Assembly: GCF_016587435.1 (NCBI RefSeq)
Contig: NZ_BNJJ01000004.1
Location: 310,001-374,000 of the forward strand
Direction of reading: 5' to 3'
DNA length: 64,000 nt
Source of the DNA: Dictyobacter formicarum
Lineage (GTDB): Bacteria > Chloroflexota > Ktedonobacteria > Ktedonobacterales > Ktedonobacteraceae
Under the pieces are notes generated by a model, which saw only the letters and a program-made list of their open reading frames with translations, ran no database searches and was not told the origin of the DNA. The translations under genes and the position numbers were made by a program. Below are positions 46,433 to 54,042 of the stretch, in pieces; position 1 is the first letter of the stretch; every line of letters starts with the position of its first letter.

Positions 46433-47482
46433 ATGAACGCTCGCACTCGTTTATTGCTAAGCATCGGCATTCCATTGCTGGTGCTATTGGTTGTGGTAGG
46501 TCTGTATCTGGCGCAGCAGCAACGGAGTAACGTTCCTGCCCAGCCCACGACGAAGCAGCCATTGACCACGATGAAACTGGCCCTTGATTGGACACCGAAT
46601 ACCAATCACACAGGCGTCTATGTTGCTATGAGCAAGAAGTGGTATCAAGAGCAGGGCATTAACCTGCAGATTGTTCCCTATTCTTCGAATGTTACTCCTG
46701 ATGTACTCGTGAGCAATGGCAAAGCAGACGTGGGAGTAAGCTCGACTGAATCGGTGGTTTCTGATGCGGCGGTGGGTCAGCCAACCGTCTCGATTGCGGC
46801 GATTGTGCAGCACAACACCTCGGCTCTGGCTGCGCTGTCAAGCTCGGGCATCAAACGTCCTCGCGACCTGGATGGCAAGACCTATGGGGCTTTTGGCGCT
46901 CCCTATGAGGCGGCTGTGATTAGCCAGATCATCAAGCACGATGGCGGCAAAGGCAATATCAAGAGCATCACCCTGGACATTGATCCTCTGCAGGCGCTGC
47001 AGAGCCATCACGTAGACTTCGTCTGGATCTTTGAGGGCGCGGAGGGCATCCAGGCCAAACACCAGGGCATGCCACTGAATACGTTCCCCATTATCAATTA
47101 TGGGATCGCTGATTACTACACGCCCACCTTTATCGCCAGCCCGAACGAGATTAAAGTGAAGCCAGACCTGCTACACAGGTTTATGAAGGCGACCGCCCAG
47201 GGCTACGAATATGCGCGCACGCATGCCAGCGAGGCCGCCCAGATTATGATGCAGGAAACTCCGAAGGGAACTTTTCCCGATCTATCTTATGTGCAGGACA
47301 GCCAGCAGTTCTTGAGTGAGCACTACGCCGATAACGGACGCCGCTGGGGATTGCAGGATGCCGCCGCCTGGCATGGCTATCCTCAATTTATCCTCAAGGC
47401 CGGTGGCGTCAAGGATGCTAATGGTAAAGATGTGACCAGCCTCAACCTGAACGCGCTCTACACCAACCAATTTCTCCCCTAA
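46433..47482 (+). CDS. thiY: Thiamine-precursor (HMP-type) substrate-binding protein
   Basis: 349 residues, NMT1/THI5-like. An N-terminal hydrophobic segment (residues 7-27) serves as signal anchor, without a lipobox cysteine. LALDWTPNTNHTGVYVA near residue 49 is the hallmark of ThiY/THI5 pyrimidine-binding proteins, and GAFGAPYEAA lies mid-protein. It should capture a formylaminopyrimidine or HMP-like thiamine precursor outside the membrane. AGAAAGG precedes the ATG. Last gene of the riboswitch-controlled unit. Confidence 0.9.
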   Translation: MNARTRLLLSIGIPLLVLLVVVGLYLAQQQRSNVPAQPTTKQPLTTMKLALDWTPNTNHTGVYVAMSKKWYQEQGINLQIVPYSSNVTPDVLVSNGKADVGVSSTESVVSDAAVGQPTVSIAAIVQHNTSALAALSSSGIKRPRDLDGKTYGAFGAPYEAAVISQIIKHDGGKGNIKSITLDIDPLQALQSHHVDFVWIFEGAEGIQAKHQGMPLNTFPIINYGIADYYTPTFIASPNEIKVKPDLLHRFMKATAQGYEYARTHASEAAQIMMQETPKGTFPDLSYVQDSQQFLSEHYADNGRRWGLQDAAAWHGYPQFILKAGGVKDANGKDVTSLNLNALYTNQFLP

Positions 47483-47505
47483 ATACGGCCGGGCCATCAT
47501 ATAAA

Positions 47506-47558
47506 AAAAATAGGTTCGGATGATCATGCCCCCGGCATGATCATCCGAACCTATTTTT
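47506..47558. repeat. Palindromic element, 25-bp perfect stem; likely terminator of thi operon
   Basis: 47506-47530 and 47534-47558 are perfect reverse complements around CCC, closed by A5/T5. The stem begins TAGGTTCGGA as in the CTTGC-loop hairpins and contains GATCATGCC-CCC-GGCATG, which also occurs near 8289. It links the two repeat families. Confidence 0.85.
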
Positions 47559-47677
47559 GCATGAATGGGGCGGTGCCATGTTACTTCTTAGGGATATATA
47601 GACGTGCTAGAGGTGGAAGCGTGTCGGTTATTGATGTGTATGTTTGATTGGTCTGGCTGGAAGAGAGGGTAAATGCT

Positions 47678-47908
47678 ATGAATAATTCCCAGGTGACAGG
47701 CAATTCTGTAGCTGTAGGGCAAGTTGATAATAGATCCGTTGCTGCACCGATTGTGGCTTATCCGTCCTGGCCGTCGTCGGTGCCGGGTCCTCTGCGGGTC
47801 TTGCCTGCAGCGAATGAGCGTCCAGTTAATCGCTGGCGCAGCGAACAGATGGTTGAGATAGAATATGATCAGGAGACCGGTAAGTCTCTGCCTGCAGGTG
47901 AGCTATGA
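47678..47908 (+). CDS. Unrecognised 76-residue protein before FAS1
   Basis: About 76 residues from the ATG at 47678 (AGAGGG upstream). Low-complexity N-terminus (NNSQVTGNSVAVGQ), then proline-rich APIVAYPSWPSSVPGP and a charged C-terminus. Its stop overlaps the fasciclin-domain gene by four bases, so the two are translated together and probably act together. No family recognised. Confidence 0.55.
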   Translation: MNNSQVTGNSVAVGQVDNRSVAAPIVAYPSWPSSVPGPLRVLPAANERPVNRWRSEQMVEIEYDQETGKSLPAGEL

Positions 47909-48402
47909 AAGATATTGATGATCTGCTGCTTTCGCGCACAACGTCGTTCACGTTTAATGCTTTGCACACATTGTTGTGCGCCTCTGGTTTGGATGTGGAT
48001 CTGCAGAGCTATGCGGGGAACATCACTTTGTTCGCACCACCTGATGAGGCGCTTGAGCGCCTGAAAGAGAAGACTCCTTTTGATTTGATGAAAGACATTC
48101 AGAATCTACGGCGGTTGTTATCTTTCCATATGGTGCCGCTACGGCTGACGCAAGCGAATCTGCATTCTCTGTTGCAGCAGGCGCAGCCCGCCACTACCCC
48201 CACGCTGGAACTGGAAACCATTTCCGGCTATCCATTGCATGTTACGCAGTCCGAGAGTTTGATGGTTGAGGATGCCAGCGTGCTGGCCGTTGAGCTGATT
48301 GCCGACAATGGGATCGCGCATGTGATTGACCATGTTCTCTGGCCACCAGGACTGCACGAGGGATCTTTCCACAGCAACGTGCCGTTTCACACCAGCGCCT
48401 GA
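47905..48402 (+). CDS. Fasciclin (FAS1) domain protein
   Basis: A 165-residue single FAS1 domain. ITLFAPPDEALERL is the H1 region, LLSFHMVPLRLT the central part and DNGIAHVIDHVLWPPG the H2 region. No signal peptide, unlike most secreted FAS1 proteins, so it is either cytoplasmic or exported through its coupled partner. Overlaps the preceding small gene by ATGA. Confidence 0.85.
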   Translation: MKDIDDLLLSRTTSFTFNALHTLLCASGLDVDLQSYAGNITLFAPPDEALERLKEKTPFDLMKDIQNLRRLLSFHMVPLRLTQANLHSLLQQAQPATTPTLELETISGYPLHVTQSESLMVEDASVLAVELIADNGIAHVIDHVLWPPGLHEGSFHSNVPFHTSA

Positions 48403-48657
48403 TCTCCAGCTCTGTAATTGGCGTAGCAGCGCTGGCTGTTCAATAATTTCGATTGCTGCTATCGAAAACTATAGCTACCACCTCTGATTCCATTTCTGGT
48501 AGAGTGAAGGCATACAGCATTCTTTGCATATCATATGCGTGAGGAATGCTCTTGTCCGTAGCGTCTGCAGTTAAAGGAGCAACGGGATGGTTTGTGTTGT
48601 CCCGTTGCGACTGACGGCAGGCGATTGAGTTGAGTGCACAATGAATGGAGAGAGACG

Positions 48658-49140
48658 ATGGTTGCTACCCGTACACAGTTGATGAGCACGCTGGAACAGA
48701 CCCATCCGACGCTGGTTCGTTTGACTTCACACCTTTCAGATGCTGAACTGGATTTTCGGCCGGAGTCCGAAGCCTGGAGTACGCGTGAGATATTGGCCCA
48801 TCTGGTGGATGATGAGATGTTTGTGATGCGGACGCGCCTGGAGCGTATGGTCAAAGAGGAGCGTCCCGTTCTAGCTTCGCACGACGAGAAAAAGTGGTAT
48901 CGACAGCGCAATACGGCGCGGGATACAGTTGATGAACTCTTGAGCGACTTTGCTGTTCAGCGTGCCGCCAGCCTGGGTATCCTCAGGCTTTTCCGTGCGG
49001 AAGAGTGGGAACGTACCGCGTACCATCCCGAATATGATTATTTCACCGCCGAGAAATGGGTGGGCTATTGGGTTGAGCACGATCTTACTCATGTGCGCCA
49101 AATTGAGAGCAATAGCGCCGCATTTTCAAAAAAACCGTAG
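48658..49140 (+). CDS. DinB-superfamily protein
   Basis: About 160 residues, four-helix metal-binding fold. Candidate nickel/zinc histidines lie in ILAHLVDDEMF and EHDLTHVRQIES. Thiol-dependent transferases and proteins of unknown role share the fold. The ATG at 48658 follows GGAGAG by five bases; a start 24 bases earlier includes that site. Convergent with the following SDR. Confidence 0.85.
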   Translation: MVATRTQLMSTLEQTHPTLVRLTSHLSDAELDFRPESEAWSTREILAHLVDDEMFVMRTRLERMVKEERPVLASHDEKKWYRQRNTARDTVDELLSDFAVQRAASLGILRLFRAEEWERTAYHPEYDYFTAEKWVGYWVEHDLTHVRQIESNSAAFSKKP

Positions 49141-49160
49141 ATTCGGCCAATCTACGAGAG

Positions 49161-49189
49161 GGGCGGCCCTTGTGGCTTAGAGGCCGCCC
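49161..49189. terminator. Bidirectional hairpin between dinB-like and SDR genes
   Basis: GGGCGGCC (49161-49168) pairs with GGCCGCCC (49182-49189) across 13 bases, overlapping the 3' end of the minus-strand SDR gene. Confidence 0.5.
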
Positions 49190-49659
49190 GTATTGCGCAT
49201 TAAGCCACCGTCGATAAAGAAAGTCGAACCAGTCACATACGCGGCGGCGTCGGAGGCAAGATAGAGCGCTAGCTTGCCAATTTCTTCTGGCTGACCCATG
49301 CGGTGCAGTGGGATCTCGTCCAGCAATGCTTTATATTTCTTGGGGTCCGCCTTCACATCGGCATCAATCGGAGTATCGATAGCACCTGGGCCGATGTTAT
49401 TGACGGTGATATTGTATGGAGCCAGTTCCAGGCAAATGGTGCGCATCAGCATGCGCATACCACCTTTGGCGCAGCAATAGGGCACATTCTCTGGCATTGG
49501 GAGATCCTCCTGCTGCCGGACCTCTTCAGCTTTATCCTGCGCGTGCGCGTAGTTGATGACAATCGTGGCACCCGCACTGGCCAGTTCGAGCGCGATCCCT
49601 CGCCCGATGCCGCTATCTGCTCCAGTTATTACCGCAACTTTTTGGTCAAGTTGTCCCAT
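49177..49659 (-). CDS. SDR oxidoreductase with large internal deletion
   Basis: Only 160 residues, versus about 250 for its glucose-dehydrogenase-like relatives. The N-terminus is normal (AVITGADSGIGRGIAL), but after AEEVRQQ the sequence jumps to EDLPMPENVPYCCAKGGM. The NNAG motif, the catalytic serine and several core strands are missing; Tyr/Lys of YCCAK and the end (FIDGGLMRN) remain. The deletion is in frame. It is probably non-functional as a dehydrogenase, though the gene is still open. Confidence 0.75.
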   Translation of the reverse strand: MGQLDQKVAVITGADSGIGRGIALELASAGATIVINYAHAQDKAEEVRQQEDLPMPENVPYCCAKGGMRMLMRTICLELAPYNITVNNIGPGAIDTPIDADVKADPKKYKALLDEIPLHRMGQPEEIGKLALYLASDAAAYVTGSTFFIDGGLMRNTGGL

Positions 49660-49820
49660 CTATGTATCTTGATCCTTTCTATACATAAAAGGCACTACAA
49701 ATATATGTCAGCCATACCTCTATTTATCAAGCATCTATAGATAGCACGATTGCTCGCCCAAAAAAGTTGTCCAGGACCGATTAGTGGCATATATAATTGT
49801 TTGCAGCCATAAAAAGGATA

Positions 49821-50527
49821 CTAGAGGGACTCCTCTGGAGTTGATGACTGGGTGTGGTCGATTGAGATTGGTGATTGCCGGCTGAGATTGGGGGTTTCGA
49901 CATGTTTTTTATCTGCTTGCTGGGTGGCGCGATAAACCGCGAACATGCGCTCGACCGCGGTGACATTGGAGAAAACGGCCAGGACCACTAAGGCCCACAT
50001 GGTCAGACCAAATAGCAAGCCGACGGCCAGAATGACTACACGTTCGGGACGCGCCAGCAAGCCTGTCTTGCATTCGATATTCAGCCCTTCGGCGCGTGCT
50101 TTCGTATAGCTTACCATCAAGGAACCCACGATCGAGATATAAATGAGGATAATCATCCACAATTGCACCGATCCCGTAAACCACAGGTTGTCCTGCATCG
50201 TTGGATGAAGAAGTGCATAGAACAGTAGCCCCCAAGGATGATCGCCTCCGAATAGCGATCCAGCGTGGAGTCAAGAAAGGCGCCAAATGTGGTCTCGATA
50301 TTGCGCAGGCGCGCGGTGGCACCATCAAATAGATCAAAGATCCCGGTAAACAGCACCAGCAGGCCACCTATTACAAAGAGGCCCTGACTGATAACAACCG
50401 CTGTGACCACGCTAAAGAACAGGCCAATGAGCGTAAAAGTATTAGGAGTGATGCCTAGATTGGCTAATGGGCGGATAATTTGCGCAGCAAGTTGTCGGGC
50501 CCATTTCTGTATATCTTTGTTGAACAT
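49821..50527 (-). pseudogene. CDP-alcohol phosphatidyltransferase, frameshifted
   Basis: A membrane enzyme that would transfer a phosphatidyl group from CDP-diacylglycerol to an alcohol. The first 110 codons hold the signature DG-AR-G-D-D (FDGATARLRNIETTFGAFLD, then STLD). The frame then breaks at a C5 run (50229-50233 on the plus strand). Adding one base there restores LGGLLFYALLHPTMQDNLW and the remaining helices to SLMVSYTKARAEGLN. The catalytic site is upstream of the break, but four or more helices are lost. Either a genuine mutation or a homopolymer sequencing error. Confidence 0.8.
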
Positions 50528-50849
50528 TTATATCCTACCGTTTTGTATTAGTATACTCAATCAAACTCGCGCGGAGATGGATCGTATTTATTATTGTAGC
50601 ATCTTGAAACTCATAAATGTCAGCATTGACTGTAGGGGTGTATAGCAACAGGAAGTCTATGAAAAGTGTATTTTTATCTCTCCTTCATTTGAATAGCACG
50701 ATTGAACCAGATAGAAAGTGTCATCCTATTACATCAGCAGCAGGCTGTCTCAAAAGGATCAGCATAGCCGTGTTGTAAGAGTGAAGTAGTTGCCCGATTT
50801 ACAAAGAAAAACGTTTGGTATATATCATTTTCGTTGAAAGAGAGGTGTT
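50528..50849. other. Intergenic stretch of about 0.32 kb
   Basis: Divergent space between the phosphatidyltransferase and the stress-protein gene. No supported gene, no clear hairpin; both promoters presumably lie here. Confidence 0.5.
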
Positions 50850-51389
50850 ATGATGGCGATGGCACAAGACTCCATTGTCGTGGGAGTATTCGCCAATCAG
50901 GATCAGGCCCGGAATGCTATTGATGAGCTAAAGGGTGCGGGTTATAGTGATGAGCGCCTCGGGTTTTTAGTGCGTGTCGATACCGATGTTCAGGTGAGTA
51001 TTGAGGATGTAGGTAAGCCGGCGGCGACCGGAGCTTTGGGTGGCGGTGTTCTGGGTGGTTTGCTTGGTGCTGTGGCCTCTTTGTTAATTCCGGGTTTTGG
51101 ACCAGCTATTGCTGGCGGTGTGCTGGCGGCAACACTGGGTGGTGTAGCGTTGGGTGCCACAGCGGGCAGCGCTATCGGTATTCTGAGCAGCATAGGTTTT
51201 TCACAGGAAGATGCCAGATTCTATCAGCGTGCGCTGGAAAACGGCGGCACTATTGTCACCGTTAAAGCTGATTTTGATCAGGATGTTGCGCTGGCCATTT
51301 TGTTACGTAACGGAGCATCCAATGCGGCCGTCAAATATAGCGAGTTTAACGCCCCTCCTATCTTGCATCATCATGAGGATGAAAACTAG
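50850..51389 (+). CDS. YflT/general-stress-like protein with Gly-rich hydrophobic centre
   Basis: A 179-residue protein. The N-terminal VVGVFANQDQARNAIDELKG is the general stress protein 17M/YflT-like module. Residues about 55-115 are a Gly/Ala-rich hydrophobic hairpin (GALGGGVLGGLLGAVASLL and a second half), as in glycine-zipper proteins. The C-terminus repeats a small alpha/beta unit and ends in HHHEDEN. AGAGAGG precedes the start; ATG at 50850 or 50853. Function unknown; stress-linked by family only. Confidence 0.75.
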   Translation: MMAMAQDSIVVGVFANQDQARNAIDELKGAGYSDERLGFLVRVDTDVQVSIEDVGKPAATGALGGGVLGGLLGAVASLLIPGFGPAIAGGVLAATLGGVALGATAGSAIGILSSIGFSQEDARFYQRALENGGTIVTVKADFDQDVALAILLRNGASNAAVKYSEFNAPPILHHHEDEN

Positions 51390-51507
51390 CGCGGGGATAC
51401 TTTATAATAGGTGTGAGCCAGTAGGTTTGTTATAGTCTGACATATCTGCCTGACGTGGCGGCTCCAACGATTGTTCTGTTGCTGTTTGAAAAATTACAGG
51501 CGTGCCT

Positions 51508-52488
51508 ATGATCACGAAGGTATCTGTTGTTATTCCGACCTATAAGCGTCATGATTACCTGGATCGGTGTCTGCGGGCACTGCTCAGTCTGGAATTTGTG
51601 CCTACCGACTATGAGATTATCATTGTTGATGATGCTAATAGCTCTGCTACACATCAGCAGGTTGAAGAATGGCGGCAGCGTACGCAGAAGGACGGATACA
51701 CGATTGTGTATGTGCCCATGACCGGAGCGCTCCATGGACCTGCCGCTGCTCGCAACGCTGGCTGGCAGCAGGCGCGCAGCGAACTGATTGCCTTTATTGA
51801 CGATGATTGTATTCCGGAACTGAGCTGGCTAAAAGCTGGCGTGGCAGCCTTTACCGACGATGTTGCCGCTGTCTCCGGCAAAATTGTGGTCCCGTTACAG
51901 CACGACTATACCGAATACGAATACACTGTCTCACAATTAAGCCAGGCCGAATTTGTGACGGCTAACTGCTTTTACCGGCGTACTGTCCTGCAGCAACTGC
52001 ATGGTTTTGATACCCGCTTCCATGCTTCCTGGTGCGAAGATAGCGATGTATTTTTTACCTTCCTCGAACATGGTATGCGTGGCATTAAAGCTCCCACCGC
52101 CATCGTCATGCATCCAGTGCGTCCTGCTCCCTGGGGAACGAGTTTGCGCTTACAAAAAAAAGGGCTTTATGATGCCTTATTGTTCAAGAAGCATCCAGCT
52201 CTCTATCGGCAACGCATCCAGGCCAGACCGCTCTGGAATTATTACTGCATCCTTGGTGTCTTCTTACTATTACTGGTAGCTAGCATCCTTAATCTCTGGC
52301 TCCTGGCATTGATTGCCCTTGCCGCCTGGCTCTACATGACTGCGCGCCTATGTATCCAACGCCTGCAAAAGACAGCACGCACTCCGCGCCATGTGCTTGA
52401 GATAGTGATTACCTCGGCGCTCATACCCCCGCTCGCACTTTTCTGGCGCTGCTACGGCATGCTCAGGTTCCATACGATTTTCCTGTAG
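51508..52488 (+). CDS. Family 2 glycosyltransferase with C-terminal membrane helices
   Basis: About 326 residues. VSVVIPTYKRHDYLDRCLRA opens the GT-A fold, IIVDDA and FIDDDCIP supply nucleotide- and metal-binding acids, and CEDSDVFF is the catalytic ED motif. Two hydrophobic helices after residue 245 anchor it to the membrane. A GTG six bases before the chosen ATG is an alternative start. Sugar and acceptor unknown; an envelope polymer or lipid is likely. Confidence 0.88.
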   Translation: MITKVSVVIPTYKRHDYLDRCLRALLSLEFVPTDYEIIIVDDANSSATHQQVEEWRQRTQKDGYTIVYVPMTGALHGPAAARNAGWQQARSELIAFIDDDCIPELSWLKAGVAAFTDDVAAVSGKIVVPLQHDYTEYEYTVSQLSQAEFVTANCFYRRTVLQQLHGFDTRFHASWCEDSDVFFTFLEHGMRGIKAPTAIVMHPVRPAPWGTSLRLQKKGLYDALLFKKHPALYRQRIQARPLWNYYCILGVFLLLLVASILNLWLLALIALAAWLYMTARLCIQRLQKTARTPRHVLEIVITSALIPPLALFWRCYGMLRFHTIFL

Positions 52489-52674
52489 TCTAATGGGGTC
52501 TGCCAGACAACTGAAGTGTTACAATTTGTGCTCTGCGGACGTGATGCGATAAGTAGGGTGATTGGAATGCTAGCTAAAATAGTTGTGTGGTCCCCTCTAT
52601 CGTGCGCGTAATGGGCTTTACATGCAGGATAATGAAAAGATGGAGAGGGAGTACAGGTTGTCAAGGAGGCAGCA

Positions 52675-54018
52675 ATGGTAGAAATTATGCAGGAGAGGCG
52701 GATTGCGTTCGCCCCGGCGATCGATGTCGTTATTCAGGGTGCCCAGCGCGAAGCGGCACATATGCAGGCGCTCGAGTATCATCCCGAGCATCTTTTGCTC
52801 AGTATCTTGCGCATCAAAGATGAGACGAACGAGGGAATTTTTAGTGTGTTGGGGATGGATATGCGGGCTTTGCGGCGTGCGGCGGCCGAGGTTGTGCGTC
52901 CTGGTGTGGAACTTGTCGCCAGCAGTTCGGATCTTCCACCTTCGCCTGCAGCCCAGGAGTGCCTGGATTGGGCCTTGAACTTTGCTATGCAGCGTCGTTG
53001 CTTATATGTGCGACCAGATCACCTTGTCCTGGCTGTCCTGCGGCATCCACAGGTGCAGCCGTTGCTAGTGCTGATGTATTCGCCTGTGGATGTGATACCA
53101 TCCTACTTAACTGAAGAGAGCGGCACCGCATATACCAACGCGGTAGATCAGTTGATTCAGGCCAAGGTTCGCGAGTGCAAGCGTTCTGGCAAGCACTTCT
53201 CTACCCTACCAATTATTAAATGCGAGCGTCCAACCATTACCTTTGCGGATATTCTGGGTGTTAATACCGTCAAGCGGGAACTGCACAACCTGGTTACCTA
53301 TCTAAGCTGGTCGCAGTTCTATCAACGTCCCCGGATCGTCGATCTGGATGAAACAGTGCTGATCGGCCATCCCTGCACCGAGCGTACCCTGCTGGTCCAT
53401 GCAATTGCAGGTGAGGCCGGCGTCTCGATGGTTTCGCTCTCTTTGTCGAAGCTGGTTGACCTGATCAATGCCCTGGCGATCGAGAGTGTAGACGAGGAAG
53501 ACCTGCTCTGGCTAGAGCAGGAGTATCCTACTTTTTTGCGCTCTAATATCGTGCAGACGTGCCGCAATCTGGTGAAAGTGGCCTTTGAGCTGGCACAGAA
53601 ATGGATCCCCTGCCTGCTGTTTCTGGAAGATCTGGATGCGATCGCGCGCTTTGAGCAGCGTGAGCATAGAATGGCTGTGCAGCGCCAGTTGCTGGTTGAA
53701 CTGGATGGTTTTGATCGGGAACTATCGATGGCGGTGGTTGCTACAGCCTACCGGCCAGAGGTGCTGGACCCCGAATTGATGCAGGTTGGACACTTTGGCC
53801 GCCATATTTACCTGGGTGAAAGTTATGCAGTACATCCCGCATCCCAGACCAGGTTATGCCTCTCCTGTAAGCATGAGGTGCTGGCCAGCTGGACCTATTG
53901 TGTCTATTGTGGCGCTAAACTGGTCAAGCTGTGTCCACGCTGTCGCGCTCCGCATGTTGAAGTTGAGGGAGCGCGTTACTGCTTCTCCTGTGGTAGCGAC
54001 ATCTGGTCGGATGAATAG
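52675..54018 (+). CDS. Clp_N / degenerate AAA / double zinc-ribbon protein
   Basis: A 447-residue protein. Residues 5-140 resemble a Clp_N repeat pair (HPEHLLLSILR, RPDHLVLAVLR). Residues 185-375 follow an FtsH-like AAA domain (TFADILGVNTVKRELHNLV, AIAGEAGVSMVSLSLSKL). However, the Walker A is GHPCTERT at 231-238 (Gly and Lys replaced) and the Walker B is LLFLEDLDAIA instead of FIDE. The C-terminus has four CxxC pairs (CLSC, CVYC, CPRC, CFSC), a double zinc ribbon. It is probably a non-hydrolysing adaptor or scaffold. AGGAGG precedes the ATG; the acyl-CoA synthetase gene follows by 24 bases. Confidence 0.8.
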   Translation: MVEIMQERRIAFAPAIDVVIQGAQREAAHMQALEYHPEHLLLSILRIKDETNEGIFSVLGMDMRALRRAAAEVVRPGVELVASSSDLPPSPAAQECLDWALNFAMQRRCLYVRPDHLVLAVLRHPQVQPLLVLMYSPVDVIPSYLTEESGTAYTNAVDQLIQAKVRECKRSGKHFSTLPIIKCERPTITFADILGVNTVKRELHNLVTYLSWSQFYQRPRIVDLDETVLIGHPCTERTLLVHAIAGEAGVSMVSLSLSKLVDLINALAIESVDEEDLLWLEQEYPTFLRSNIVQTCRNLVKVAFELAQKWIPCLLFLEDLDAIARFEQREHRMAVQRQLLVELDGFDRELSMAVVATAYRPEVLDPELMQVGHFGRHIYLGESYAVHPASQTRLCLSCKHEVLASWTYCVYCGAKLVKLCPRCRAPHVEVEGARYCFSCGSDIWSDE

Positions 54019-54042
54019 GCTGATTAGCAGAGGCACAATGTT

